Source of the DNA: Burkholderiales bacterium | Lineage (GTDB): Bacteria; Pseudomonadota; Gammaproteobacteria; Burkholderiales; Burkholderiaceae_C | Direction of reading: 5' to 3' | DNA length: 38,223 bases | Assembly: GCA_030603635.1 (NCBI GenBank) | Contig: JAUVXK010000015.1 | Location: 1-38,223, forward strand | Made by a program: the position numbers and the translations under genes | The notes under the pieces: generated by a model | Told to the model about the DNA's origin: nothing | Seen by the model: only the letters and a program-made list of their open reading frames with translations | Databases searched by the model: none | In this document: in pieces, positions 17,474-26,457 of the stretch | Numbering within the stretch: position 1 is the first letter of the stretch | How the letters are laid out: the number at the start of each line of letters is the position of its first letter

Positions 17474-17743
17474 TCAGGGGTGCATGCGAACCGGGTGTTC
17501 GTCGAGCCATTCCGCGTCTTCCACGTTCAGCTGTTCCGGATCGAGTGTGGGAGGCGGTGTTCTGGGCTGGTAATGCAGGGCCTGGGCCACCCAGGGCCCG
17601 CCGGTCAGGGCAGGCCCGGTCGTGACCAGTTGCTGCTGGATCATAAAGAACGCCATGCAGGCGAACATCACGTGATGCAGCACGCCGAAGGGAACGACTG
17701 CGTTGTCTTGGGAACGCGATCTCAGGGTCTGCAGGTGTCGCAT
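17474..17743 (-). CDS. Small hypothetical protein with one hydrophobic segment
   Basis: An 89-residue frame, convergent with the AraC-type regulator, with one hydrophobic stretch (FGVLHHVMFACMAFFMIQQQ, residues 23-42) and an acidic C-terminus. I recognise no family. The frame is open to 17842, but the sequence becomes protein-like only from MRHLQTLRSRSQDN. No clear ribosome site is seen. It may be a small membrane protein or a chance frame. Confidence 0.35.
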   Translation of the reverse strand: MRHLQTLRSRSQDNAVVPFGVLHHVMFACMAFFMIQQQLVTTGPALTGGPWVAQALHYQPRTPPPTLDPEQLNVEDAEWLDEHPVRMHP

Positions 17744-17905
17744 GGCAGGGTCTTTCGGTGTACGGTACTCATGGTAGCCGGGCAGCTTTGTCCGATCAAG
17801 CGCCAGGACATGGGCAAAGCGGCTCCATCCAGATCGCGGCAAGCGGTTGCAGTGACGGTGGCCTGCCCGGCGTACAGTACGACTATCGTCACTTGACCGT
17901 TTGTC

Positions 17906-19264
17906 ATGCCCCAGCCTTCAGCTTCACACGACCCCGCCTACATCCAGCAGTGGATGGACGAGCACCGCATCACCGAGGTGGAATGCCTGATTCCCGACAT
18001 GGCGGGTCAGGCGCGCGGCAAGATCGTGCCCCGCCACAAGTACAACCCTGCCGTGGGCCTGCGCCTACCCGAGGCGGTGCTCACCATGACGGTGACCGGC
18101 GATTACCCTGAAAAGGATTTCACGTCGGTGGCCGACGGCGACATGGTGCTCACGCCCGACGCCACCACGCTGCGGCCGGTGCCCTGGGCCAAGGAGCCGA
18201 CGGCCCAGATCATCCACGACTGCCACCGTTTCGATGGCACCGAAACCCCCTTGTCGCCCCGCAGTGTGTTACGCCGAATGATCGGGCTGTACGAGGCCGA
18301 AGGCTGGAAGCCGGTCATCGCCCCGGAAATGGAGTTCTATCTGGTCCAGGTCGAACCCGACGAAGACATTCCGCTGAAACCCCCCGTGGGTCGCACGCGC
18401 CGCACCGAGGCCGGCATGCAGAGCTTTTCGATCGACTCGGTCAACGAGTACGACGACATCTTCGACGTGATGTACGACTGGTGCGAAGCCCAGGGCATCC
18501 AGCTTGACACGCTGATCCACGAGATGGGTACGGCGCAGATGGAGATCAACCTCGACCATGGCGATCCGTTGCCGCTGGCCGACCAGGTGTTCCTGTTCAA
18601 GCGCACGGTGCGCGAGGTGGCGATTCGGCACAACATGTACGCGACCTTCATGGCCAAGCCCATGCAAGGGCAGCCCGGCAGTGCCATGCACATTCACCAG
18701 AGCGTGCTGTCCACGGCGAGCGGCCAGAACATCTTCAGCCGGCCGGACGGCGAGGCCTCCGACGAGTTTTTCCATTTCATCGGTGGGTTGCAAACCTATC
18801 TGCCGGCCGCCACGGCGGTCTTTGCGCCCTATGTGAACTCGTACCGGCGCCTGTCGCGATTCACGTCGGCGCCCATCAACCTGAGCTGGGGTTACGACAA
18901 CCGCACCTGCGGCCTGCGCGTGCCCCATTCAGGGCCAGAGGCGCGGCGCGTGGAAAACCGGCTGGCGGGGGTGGATGTGAATCCCTACCTGGCGATTGCG
19001 GTGAGCCTGGCCTGTGGCTATCTGGGCATGAAACAGCGCATCCGGCCTTCGGAGCCGACCACCGGCAGCGCCTACGAGCAACCGCACCAGCTGCCGCGCC
19101 ATCTGGACGACGCCATCGAACGCCTGACGGCCTGCCAACCGCTGGCCGAGCTTTTTGGCGAGCACTTCCTGGAAACCTACAGCGCCATCAAGGAGGCGGA
19201 ATACCAGGAGTATTTCGACGTGGTCAGCCCCTGGGAACGCCGCTTCCTGTTGTTGCACGTGTGA
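17906..19264 (+). CDS. Glutamine synthetase family protein (gamma-glutamylpolyamine synthetase-like)
   Basis: This is a 452-residue ATP-dependent ligase of the glutamine synthetase fold. The metal-binding PEMEFYLV, the glutamate/ATP motif HEMGTAQMEINL, GSAMHIHQS and the C-terminal NRTCGLRVPHSGPEARRVEN with DVNPYLAIA are all present. The sequence lacks features of the GlnA housekeeping enzyme and resembles the PuuA-type group that joins glutamate to polyamines or other amines; the amine is not predictable. It stands alone here, downstream of a GlxA-type regulator on the same strand and convergent with a transporter. Confidence 0.87.
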   Translation: MPQPSASHDPAYIQQWMDEHRITEVECLIPDMAGQARGKIVPRHKYNPAVGLRLPEAVLTMTVTGDYPEKDFTSVADGDMVLTPDATTLRPVPWAKEPTAQIIHDCHRFDGTETPLSPRSVLRRMIGLYEAEGWKPVIAPEMEFYLVQVEPDEDIPLKPPVGRTRRTEAGMQSFSIDSVNEYDDIFDVMYDWCEAQGIQLDTLIHEMGTAQMEINLDHGDPLPLADQVFLFKRTVREVAIRHNMYATFMAKPMQGQPGSAMHIHQSVLSTASGQNIFSRPDGEASDEFFHFIGGLQTYLPAATAVFAPYVNSYRRLSRFTSAPINLSWGYDNRTCGLRVPHSGPEARRVENRLAGVDVNPYLAIAVSLACGYLGMKQRIRPSEPTTGSAYEQPHQLPRHLDDAIERLTACQPLAELFGEHFLETYSAIKEAEYQEYFDVVSPWERRFLLLHV

Positions 19265-19270
19265 GCGGGA

Positions 19271-19292
19271 GCGCCCGCCATGGGCGGTGCGC
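19271..19292. terminator. Possible hairpin terminator between convergent genes
   Basis: A GC-rich hairpin (GCGCCCGCC facing GGCGGTGCGC) lies between the glutamine-synthetase-like gene and the symporter gene, which end towards each other. There is no T-run, so it is only a candidate. Confidence 0.3.
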
Positions 19293-19300
19293 CTGGGTAC

Positions 19301-20668
19301 TCAGCGGGCAGGTCTGAGCCAGGCGAGTCCCACGCTCACCACGGTCGATGCCACCAGGGCACCCAGGAAGGGGGCGAGGGTGGGGATGCTGTTGGGGAAG
19401 CTGGCCGCCAGCAGGCCACCTGCCAGCGAGCCGGTCTGCACCCAGCCGGGCAGCACGGCACCGATCAGGCCGGCCACGCAGCCCCCCACGGCGGCCGCCG
19501 GCGTCATGCGGCTCCACAGCCCCAGCAGCACCGGGACCACGGCCGTGGCGCAGAGCAGATCGGCGATCAGGAACAGGCGCAGCACCGATAGCCCCTGCAG
19601 AGAGACCAGCACCACAGGCACCATCAGCCCCACCGTGACCCAGCGCGCCGCCGACAGGGAAAACCCACGGCGGCTGGTGACCACCAGCGAGGCGATGCCG
19701 TTTTGCAGGGTGTCGACCGACGACGCGACCAGCGCCAGCGCCAGCAGCAGCGCCGGCAGGGCCAGCCACCCGGGTGCATCGGCCAGCAGGGCGAAGAAGG
19801 GAATGGGCGGCTGACCCAGGTTCTTGCCCGAAGCGGCCGCGAGGATGCCCAGCCCGCCCACCACGATCACCACCAGCACGGTGGCCACGCCACCCAACCA
19901 GGCACCGCGGTGCAGGGCCTGGTCGCTTTCCGCCGCCCATACCCGTTGCCAGTAGCCCTGGTGAAAGAGGTTGGCAGCGGTCACGGCGATCACCAGCGTC
20001 AGCGCCACCGACAGCGACACCCCGATCGGCGCGGCGGGCAGGGGGTTGTCAAAAGTACCGGCTGGCAGGGACGGCAAGGCCACACCTGCGACGATCACCA
20101 GCAGGCCCACCAGCAGCCAGGCCTGCCAGCGGTCGGTGGCCAGGCTGGCGCGCAGGCCACCCCATGCAGTGTAGATGAGGGTGGTGATGGCCACGCCCAC
20201 CACCGTCCAACTGCCTGGTATGTCGGACAGCATGGCCGTGATGGCTCCGATGGCCGTGAGTTCGGCCGTGATGAAGCACAGCATATAAAGCACCGACATG
20301 GCCGACACCCAGTGGCGCAGGCCGGTACCGAAACGTGCCTGGGCGTATTCGCTGATGCTCCGGCCTTGTGGGAGCCGGCGCCGGATGGCCGGGCCGCACC
20401 ATGCCAGCAGCAGGAAGGGCAGTGCGGCGCCCGCCGCGTAACCCGCCACGGCCACTGGGCCCACGAAGGCTCCCACCTCGGGCGGTGCAAACAGGATCCA
20501 GGCACCCATCCCCGAGGCCAGGAACGACAGGCCGAGCGTGGTGGCCCCCTGCGAGTTGCGGGCCGTGAGGTATTGGTCGAGGTCGCCATGTGGGGTGCGT
20601 GCCCGCAGGCCGACCCAGACGAACAACAGGAGTGCCGCCCCCAGGGCGGCCAATGTGGCGTATGCCAT
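19301..20668 (-). CDS. Sodium:solute symporter family transporter under TPP control
   Basis: This 455-residue protein has about twelve to thirteen hydrophobic segments and the SSF-family pattern: an opening TM then LTARNSQGATTLGLSFLAS and GRSISEYAQARFG. Its mRNA leader is a TPP riboswitch, so the cargo is probably thiamine or a precursor such as hydroxymethylpyrimidine. SSF proteins under THI elements have been predicted as thiamin-related transporters and named ThiV; I consider this a likely relative but have not compared sequences. The Shine-Dalgarno GGAGG is nine bases before the ATG, inside the aptamer. Fold and riboswitch are seen; the substrate is inferred. Confidence 0.88.
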   Translation of the reverse strand: MAYATLAALGAALLLFVWVGLRARTPHGDLDQYLTARNSQGATTLGLSFLASGMGAWILFAPPEVGAFVGPVAVAGYAAGAALPFLLLAWCGPAIRRRLPQGRSISEYAQARFGTGLRHWVSAMSVLYMLCFITAELTAIGAITAMLSDIPGSWTVVGVAITTLIYTAWGGLRASLATDRWQAWLLVGLLVIVAGVALPSLPAGTFDNPLPAAPIGVSLSVALTLVIAVTAANLFHQGYWQRVWAAESDQALHRGAWLGGVATVLVVIVVGGLGILAAASGKNLGQPPIPFFALLADAPGWLALPALLLALALVASSVDTLQNGIASLVVTSRRGFSLSAARWVTVGLMVPVVLVSLQGLSVLRLFLIADLLCATAVVPVLLGLWSRMTPAAAVGGCVAGLIGAVLPGWVQTGSLAGGLLAASFPNSIPTLAPFLGALVASTVVSVGLAWLRPAR

Positions 20669-20675
20669 GTCGCGC

Positions 20676-20757
20676 TTCCTCCGCCGGCATGAACCGGTTC
20701 AGGTTCCAGGGTCTGCGCGGGTTGGGCGCACTCTCAGCCCCTTGCGGGACTCCCCTG
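20676..20757 (-). promoter_or_regulatory. TPP riboswitch (THI element)
   Basis: On the minus strand the leader shows the conserved THI-box parts in order: a G-rich P2 arm, CTGAGA, then ACCCTGGAACCTGA, a CCGG hairpin and ATGCCGGCGGAGGAA. The GGAGG near the 3' end (20682-20678) is the ribosome site of the symporter gene, so TPP binding would hide it and block translation. Confidence 0.93.
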
Positions 20758-20789
20758 GCGACTGTTGAACAAATGATGAAGGCGCGAGT

Positions 20790-21782
20790 TTAGCGCGAAT
20801 TCACCAGTACCAACTTGCCCTTCACCTGGCGGCTGCCCATCCGTGCATAGGCCTGAGGCAGTTCGCTCATGGGCAGGGTGCAGTCGATCACGGGCTTGAT
20901 CTTGCCCTGCAGGTACCACTGCGCCAGAGTCTGCATCATCGCGGCATTGGCCTGGGGTTCGCGCTTGGCGAAATCGCCCCAGAACACGCCCACAATGGAA
21001 GCGCCCTTGAGCAGCGGCAGGTTCAGCGGCAGGCTGGGAATGGGGCCGGAGGCGAAACCGATCACCAGATAGCGCCCCCGCCAGGCGATGGAGCGGAAAG
21101 CCGGTTCGGCAAAATCGCCGCCGACCGGGTCGTAGATGACATCCGGGCCTTTGCCGCCCGTGGCCTGCTTGATCGCTTCGCGCAGTGTGCCTGCGGGCGT
21201 ATGCTCACTGTAGTTGATGGTGGCGTGCGCCCCCGCCTCGCGGCACAGCGCGCATTTCTCCTCGCTGGAGGCCGCGGCAATCACATGGGCGCCGGCTTCC
21301 CGCGCGATCTGAATGGCCGCTGTGCCCACACCGCCTGCACCGCCGAGCACCAGCACGGTTTCCCCCGCCTTCAGGGCCGCGCGGTCGATGAGGGCATGGT
21401 AGGAAGTGGCGTAGGTCATGATGAAGGCGGCCGCGTCCACTAGGTCGAACCCGGGGGGTAGGGGCATGCACAGGGCGGCCGGCGCCAGGGTGTGGGTGCC
21501 GAACCCCCCCGTGCCGCTCAGGCAGGCCACGGGCTGCCCAGGTTTCAGGTGGGTCACCTCGCTGCCCACCGCTTGCACCACCCCGGCGTATTCGGCGCCT
21601 GGCACAAACGGCAGCGGGGGCTTGATCTGGTACTTGTTCTGGACGATCAGCAGGTCGGGAAAGTTGAGGCTGGCCGCGTGGATCTCGATCAGCACGTCTT
21701 TCGGTCCGGGTTGCGGGGTGGGCAGATCCTTCCAGGTCAGGGCTTCCACGCCCACGGGGTTTTCGCACAGCCAGGCTTGCAT
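20790..21782 (-). CDS. NADPH:quinone oxidoreductase family protein (zinc-free MDR)
   Basis: This is a 330-residue medium-chain dehydrogenase/reductase. The N-terminal GroES-like domain has the typical DVLIEIHAASLNFPDLL and FVPGAEYAGVV, and the Rossmann part has LVLGGAGGVGTAAIQIA. The zinc-ligand cysteines of alcohol dehydrogenases are absent, which places it with quinone oxidoreductases and enoyl reductases. The physiological acceptor is unknown. It ends about 30 bases before the riboswitch of the symporter gene on the same strand, so readthrough transcription is possible, but the riboswitch would still gate translation. Confidence 0.9.
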   Translation of the reverse strand: MQAWLCENPVGVEALTWKDLPTPQPGPKDVLIEIHAASLNFPDLLIVQNKYQIKPPLPFVPGAEYAGVVQAVGSEVTHLKPGQPVACLSGTGGFGTHTLAPAALCMPLPPGFDLVDAAAFIMTYATSYHALIDRAALKAGETVLVLGGAGGVGTAAIQIAREAGAHVIAAASSEEKCALCREAGAHATINYSEHTPAGTLREAIKQATGGKGPDVIYDPVGGDFAEPAFRSIAWRGRYLVIGFASGPIPSLPLNLPLLKGASIVGVFWGDFAKREPQANAAMMQTLAQWYLQGKIKPVIDCTLPMSELPQAYARMGSRQVKGKLVLVNSR

Positions 21783-21885
21783 GCAGGTCTCCTTGTCAGT
21801 CTTGTATCACGCTGGATCATAGGGACGGCGACCACACCGGACCAGTTCCACTTGTCCCTGTGGCGACGCCCTACAATCCCGTTCA

Positions 21886-22725
21886 ATGAAGATTCTTCTG
21901 TCCAACGACGACGGTTATCAGGCCCCGGGCATTCGGGCGCTTCACGAGGCCCTGAGCGAGATCGCCAGTGTCGAGGTGGTGGCCCCCGAGCACAACAACA
22001 GTGCCAAATCCAATGCCCTGACCCTGCACTCGCCGCTGTATGTGCACACCGCCGCTGATGGCTTTCGTTATGTCAACGGCACCCCGGCAGACTGCGTGCA
22101 CATCGCGCTCACGGGTCTGCTGGGTTACACGCCCGATCTGGTGGTGTCCGGCATCAACAACGGCGCCAACATGGGTGACGACACCATCTACTCGGGCACC
22201 GTGGGCGCTGCCATGGAAGGCTACCTGTTTGGGGTGCCGGCGATCGCGTTTTCCCAGACCGAGAAAGGCTGGCGTCACCTGGACGCCGCCGCCGCCAAGG
22301 CGCAGGAGCTGGTGCGCTTTCTGATGCCCTCGATCGAGGCCCATCGCCTCGCCAGTGAGGGGGGGCACCATGAACCCTGGTTGCTGAACGTGAACATGCC
22401 CTGTGTGCCACTGGCGCAGATGCAAGGCTTCAAGGTGGCCCGACTGGGGCGCCGCCATGCGGCGGAACGTGTCATCACCCAGGTGAGCCCGCGTGGCGAG
22501 ACCATGTACTGGATCGGCGCGGCCGGCCCCGCCAAGGACGATGCCGAGGGCACCGATTTCCACGCCGCCGCCCAAGGCTACGTGTCGATCACGCCCTTGC
22601 AGATCGACCTGACCGATCACTCCCGACTGGCGTACTGGGCGCAATCGGCGGCCCATCTGTCGGCACGGCAGTCGGCGACCGAGCCGCTGGACGCACAACG
22701 TCCCATCGAGCATCAACCGCGGTGA
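21886..22725 (+). CDS. surE: 5'/3'-nucleotidase SurE
   Basis: SurE is a metal-dependent nucleoside monophosphatase linked to stationary-phase survival. The opening [19 protein letters not shown] holds the DD metal ligands, and [26 protein letters not shown] and [20 protein letters not shown] are diagnostic. The 279 residues are slightly longer than usual (about 250), with a C-terminal tail of low complexity. It overlaps pcm by four bases (GTGA), the usual surE-pcm coupling. Confidence 0.97.
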   Translation: MKILLSNDDGYQAPGIRALHEALSEIASVEVVAPEHNNSAKSNALTLHSPLYVHTAADGFRYVNGTPADCVHIALTGLLGYTPDLVVSGINNGANMGDDTIYSGTVGAAMEGYLFGVPAIAFSQTEKGWRHLDAAAAKAQELVRFLMPSIEAHRLASEGGHHEPWLLNVNMPCVPLAQMQGFKVARLGRRHAAERVITQVSPRGETMYWIGAAGPAKDDAEGTDFHAAAQGYVSITPLQIDLTDHSRLAYWAQSAAHLSARQSATEPLDAQRPIEHQPR

Positions 22726-23561
22726 ACCGTTCAAGGCCTCCCGTTCAGCACCCGCCGCTTGCGCCCGATCCGAAGGTGCGCCCCGGCTTCCCGGCCCGCC
22801 TGCCGGGCTGGGTGGCCACGTCTGCGGTGGTGCAGGGGTCAGCCCGAGGGTCACCCGTGGGCTCAGCCCCGGCAGCAAGGCCCATGACCACTGTTCCAGC
22901 CCCGGCCACAGGCGCCGGCATGGATTCCCGAGCGGTGCGCGAAGCCATGGTTCAGAAGCTGGTGGCGCAGGGGTTGCAGCACCCTGGTGTGCGGCAGGCG
23001 TTCGCGGCCACCGAACGGCACCGGTTCGTGGATTCCGGTCTCGTTGCGCAGGCCTACGAGGACACCAGCCTCCCCATCGGCTGGGGACAGACCATCTCCA
23101 AGCCCAGTGTGGTGGCGCGGATGCTGGAGCTGCTGTGCGATGGCCGTGCCGAGCGTCTGGGGCGTGTGCTCGAGATCGGCACCGGCTGCGGTTACCAGGC
23201 GGCGCTGCTGAGCCATCTGTGCCGCGAGGTGTACAGCATGGAGCGTGTCAAGGGCCTGCACGAAAGGGCACGGGAGAACCTGCGACCATTGCGACTGCCC
23301 AACGTGCATCTGATCTTTGGCGACGGCATGCCGGGTTTCCCTTCCGGGGGGCCGTATGCGGGGATCGTGTCTGCAGCCGGTGGTCAGGACATTCCAGCTG
23401 CCTGGCTGGAACAGCTGGCGGTGGGGGGGCGACTGGTCGCCCCTGCGGAACTCGCGCCCGGGCGGCAAAGTCTGGTGGTGGTGGAACGCACCCCGGGCGG
23501 GTATGTAAAGAACGTGTTGGAAGCCGTTCTGTTTGTCCCCCTAAAATCGGGGGTGGCCTGA
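22722..23561 (+). CDS. pcm: Protein-L-isoaspartate O-methyltransferase
   Basis: Pcm repairs isoaspartyl damage using S-adenosylmethionine. The catalytic core begins around residue 65 ([18 protein letters not shown]), with [20 protein letters not shown], the SAM motif [14 protein letters not shown] and [13 protein letters not shown]. The N-terminal 55 residues are proline/alanine-rich and not part of the core, as in several betaproteobacterial homologues. The start is taken at the GTG overlapping the surE stop; the internal ATG at 22884 is an alternative. Confidence 0.93.
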   Translation: MNRSRPPVQHPPLAPDPKVRPGFPARLPGWVATSAVVQGSARGSPVGSAPAARPMTTVPAPATGAGMDSRAVREAMVQKLVAQGLQHPGVRQAFAATERHRFVDSGLVAQAYEDTSLPIGWGQTISKPSVVARMLELLCDGRAERLGRVLEIGTGCGYQAALLSHLCREVYSMERVKGLHERARENLRPLRLPNVHLIFGDGMPGFPSGGPYAGIVSAAGGQDIPAAWLEQLAVGGRLVAPAELAPGRQSLVVVERTPGGYVKNVLEAVLFVPLKSGVA

Positions 23562-23606
23562 CCGCCGTGGGGCGCGTTGGGCTTTTTGATTTCGACGAGG
23601 TATTGC

Positions 23607-24470
23607 ATGGAACCGATTGAGTCCCGTGGGAGGACAGGCACTCTGGGCCTGACGCTACTGCTGTCTGCGCTGATCCTGGCCGGCTGTGCCGCTCCTCGAC
23701 AACCCGCTCAGCGAGCGCCGGTGGTGGACCGTTCTCCGGTCTCTGCCACCACGGCTGCGGCCACTCCGCTGCCTCCGGGGGCCGAGAATGCCGGCAAGCC
23801 CGGTTACTACACCGTCCGTCCTGGTGACACGCTGATCCGGATTGGTCTGGAAACCGGGCAGAACTGGCGCGACATCCAGGCTTGGAACGGTCTCGTCAAT
23901 CCCAACGTGATTGAAGTCGGTCAGGTGCTGCGTGTGGTACCGCCCGAACCCGTTGTGGCGGCTGCCCCTCCCCCCATGCAGGGAACGGCGGCCCAGCCGG
24001 TGCCGTCGTCCAGCGCCCAGGGCCGACCCCTGACCGAACCCTCCACAAGTGCTGCGGCGTCGCCAGCGCCTGCCCCGGCAACCACGCAGGTGCCTGTGAG
24101 CGAGGAAATCCGCTTCGTCTGGCCAGCCAGCGGCCCTGTGATCGATGGCTTTGACGAAGCCCGCAACAAGGGGGTCGGTATCGGTGGCCGTGCCGGTGAT
24201 CCGGTGCTGGCCGCTGCAGACGGCCGCGTGGTGTATGCCGGTGCCGGCCTGCGCGGCTACGGCAACCTGATCATCCTCAAGCACAACAACACCTATCTCA
24301 CCGCCTATGCCCACAACCAGGCCTTGCTGGTCCGCGAAGACCAGACCGTGCGCCAGGGACAGAAGATCGCCGAGATGGGCAGCAGCGATACGGACCGCGT
24401 GAAGCTGCACTTCGAGGTGCGTCGACAGGGCAAGCCCGTCGATCCGCTGAACCACCTTCCGCGCCGTTGA
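23607..24470 (+). CDS. nlpD: NlpD-like LysM/M23 lipoprotein
   Basis: This is an outer-membrane lipoprotein that in E. coli activates the amidase AmiC during cell division. A signal peptide ends in the lipobox LAGC (C27). A LysM domain follows ([16 protein letters not shown], about 63-107), then a proline/alanine linker and a C-terminal M23/LytM domain (about 170-287). The zinc ligands of active M23 peptidases are not conserved: the HxxxD region reads NKGVGIGG and the HxH motif reads VKLHFEV. It is therefore probably a regulator rather than a peptidase, as for E. coli NlpD. In enterobacteria rpoS follows; here rlmD does. A start at 23577 is possible but lacks a ribosome site. Confidence 0.9.
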   Translation: MEPIESRGRTGTLGLTLLLSALILAGCAAPRQPAQRAPVVDRSPVSATTAAATPLPPGAENAGKPGYYTVRPGDTLIRIGLETGQNWRDIQAWNGLVNPNVIEVGQVLRVVPPEPVVAAAPPPMQGTAAQPVPSSSAQGRPLTEPSTSAAASPAPAPATTQVPVSEEIRFVWPASGPVIDGFDEARNKGVGIGGRAGDPVLAAADGRVVYAGAGLRGYGNLIILKHNNTYLTAYAHNQALLVREDQTVRQGQKIAEMGSSDTDRVKLHFEVRRQGKPVDPLNHLPRR

Positions 24471-25909
24471 TGACGCCGGCCGAGGCAACGGAGGCCGTCG
24501 TCAAGACGGGCCGACCGCCGGGGTGGCTGGAGGTCACCTCGATGGACCTGGAGGCCCAGGGTGTGGCCCGCCGCCCGGACGGCAAGGTGGTGTTCATCGA
24601 TGGCGCCTTGCCTACTGAGTGGGTCAGTGCCCAGACACAGCGCCGCAAGAACCAGTGGGAACAAGCCAGCCTGACCGAGATCCATCGGGAATCGGCCTCG
24701 CGTGTGGTGCCCCGTTGCCCGCATTTCGGCCTGCACGCGGGGGCCTGTGGCGGCTGCAAGATGCAGCATCTGGAGGCGGGTGCGCAGGTGGCCATGAAAC
24801 AGCGGGTGCTGGAGGACAACCTCTGGCACCTGGCCAAGGTGCGGGCCGAGTCGGTGCTCCGGCCCATTCAGGGGCCGGCCTGGGGCTACCGATACCGGGC
24901 CCGGCTCTCGGTGCGCTACGTGCACAAGAAGGGTGAAGTGCTGATCGGTTTTCACGAACGCAAGAGCCGCTATGTGGCCGACATGCGCGAGTGTGCCGTC
25001 CTGCCGCCTCACGTGAGCCGCCTGCTGCTGCCCATGCGGGCACTCATTCATGGCATGGACGCCCGCGAAACCTGTCCGCAGATCGAACTCGCGGTGGGCG
25101 ATGAGGTGACGGCGCTGGTGCTGCGGCACCTGGAGCCGTTGAGCACGGCCGACCTGCAGCGCCTGCGGGATTTCGCTGCAGCCAGACGCGAGGAGGGCGT
25201 CTGCCTGCAATGGTGGCTGCAACCGAAGGGGCCCGATACTGTGCACCGACTCGACCCCGGGGCCGACGAGCCCGCCCTGGCCTATGCACTGCCCGAATTC
25301 GGCATTCGCATGCCGTTCCGACCCACGGACTTCACCCAGGTCAACCCGCACATCAATCGCGTGCTGGTCGCCAGGGCCTTGCGCCTGCTGGACGTGCGCG
25401 ACGACGAACGCGTGATCGACTGGTTCTGTGGCCTGGGCAACTTCACGCTGCCACTGGCCACCCAGGCCCGCGAGGTGCTCGGCATCGAAGGCAGTGAAAC
25501 CTTGGTCGCCCGCTCGCGCGAGAACCTCGGCCTCCATCAGACCCCGGCCCGTTCATTGGCACCGACCCGCTTCGAGGCACGCAACCTGTTCGAGATGACC
25601 CCGCAGATGCTGGTGGCCGATGGTTTCGCCGACAAGTGGCTGGTCGATCCCCCTAGGGAAGGGGCGTTCGCCTTGGCCAAGGCATTGGCGGACCTGCATC
25701 AAGATCGCCTGACCGGCCAGAGTCCAGCCGGAGAATGGCAGCCACCGCGTCGCATCGTCTATGTGAGTTGCAATCCCGCGACGCTGGCGCGCGATGCCGG
25801 ACTGATGGTCCATCAGGCCGGGTACCGCTGCCGTGCGGCCGGTGTGGTCAACATGTTCCCCCACACCGCGCACGTCGAAAGCATCGCGGTGTTTGACCGA
25901 GACGACTGA
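24470..25909 (+). CDS. rlmD: 23S rRNA (uracil-C5)-methyltransferase RlmD
   Basis: RlmD (RumA) methylates U1939 of 23S rRNA with SAM. The 479-residue protein has an N-terminal TRAM-like part, the iron-sulfur cysteines (RCPHFG then CGGCKMQHL), the SAM motif [24 protein letters not shown], and the catalytic cysteine motif [12 protein letters not shown]. The closest functional alternative is another RlmCD/TrmA-group U5 methyltransferase; the cysteine cluster favours RlmD. The start codon overlaps the nlpD stop (TGATG), indicating coupled translation with the surE-pcm-nlpD operon. Confidence 0.93.
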   Translation: MTPAEATEAVVKTGRPPGWLEVTSMDLEAQGVARRPDGKVVFIDGALPTEWVSAQTQRRKNQWEQASLTEIHRESASRVVPRCPHFGLHAGACGGCKMQHLEAGAQVAMKQRVLEDNLWHLAKVRAESVLRPIQGPAWGYRYRARLSVRYVHKKGEVLIGFHERKSRYVADMRECAVLPPHVSRLLLPMRALIHGMDARETCPQIELAVGDEVTALVLRHLEPLSTADLQRLRDFAAARREEGVCLQWWLQPKGPDTVHRLDPGADEPALAYALPEFGIRMPFRPTDFTQVNPHINRVLVARALRLLDVRDDERVIDWFCGLGNFTLPLATQAREVLGIEGSETLVARSRENLGLHQTPARSLAPTRFEARNLFEMTPQMLVADGFADKWLVDPPREGAFALAKALADLHQDRLTGQSPAGEWQPPRRIVYVSCNPATLARDAGLMVHQAGYRCRAAGVVNMFPHTAHVESIAVFDRDD

Positions 25910-25912
25910 CGC

Positions 25913-26356
25913 TCAGCGCGGCGGCGACAGATTCGGCCGAGGCGGCAGTGCTATCGCTCCCGTGGGCGCTGCCGGTGCGCTGGGTGCGGTGGCCACTCCT
26001 GCCGAAGGCAACGAGGCGGCCGGTGGCATGGAGGGAGGCAGGATCACCTCTTCAGGGGGAGGGGCGGGTGGTGCTGGCGGTGGAGCGGGCATGCCCTCGA
26101 TCTCGTTTTCCCGCATGTATTCGTCCATCTCGCGCCAGCCGTCGAAGATGGCCGCCTTCGAGACCCGGGGATTGGAACCATAGCAGTCTTCCAGACTGCG
26201 CACGGCGTGCCGGCAGGCAGCCCCGATCGCCTTGCCCTCCGCCTCCCGCTTGGCGTTCACCATGCCTGGCGTCTCCACGCCCAGCATGTCGCAACCGCCG
26301 ATCAGAACGACCAGAGGCAGGGCCAGCAGCAATCTGGCTCGGTGAAAGGAGGGCAT
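25913..26356 (-). CDS. Proline-rich lipoprotein of unknown function
   Basis: This is a 147-residue protein with a signal peptide and lipobox (VVLIGGCDM). A short conserved-looking domain carries two cysteines spaced by nine residues (ACRHAVRSLEDCYG) and an acidic helix. The C-terminal half is a proline/alanine-rich tail (PAPPPAPPAPPPEE onward) that may span the periplasm or peptidoglycan. I do not recognise a family. It is convergent with rlmD, with three bases between the two stops. A start at 26377 is an alternative. Confidence 0.75.
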   Translation of the reverse strand: MPSFHRARLLLALPLVVLIGGCDMLGVETPGMVNAKREAEGKAIGAACRHAVRSLEDCYGSNPRVSKAAIFDGWREMDEYMRENEIEGMPAPPPAPPAPPPEEVILPPSMPPAASLPSAGVATAPSAPAAPTGAIALPPRPNLSPPR

Positions 26357-26412
26357 GGGCACGAGCATGAACCGCATTGTTCAACAAACGCGTGACGGGC
26401 TGGACAAGGAAA

Positions 26413-26430
26413 AGGGGGCCAAAGCCCCCT
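26413..26430 (-). terminator. Rho-independent terminator of the BI-1/YccA gene
   Basis: A 7-bp GC-rich stem (26413-26419 with 26424-26430) with loop CAAA is followed on the minus strand by TTTTCCTT, 28 bases after the stop codon of the membrane-protein gene. Confidence 0.8.
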
Positions 26431-26457
26431 CATTTCGCTTCCATGCCATGGGGCGTG

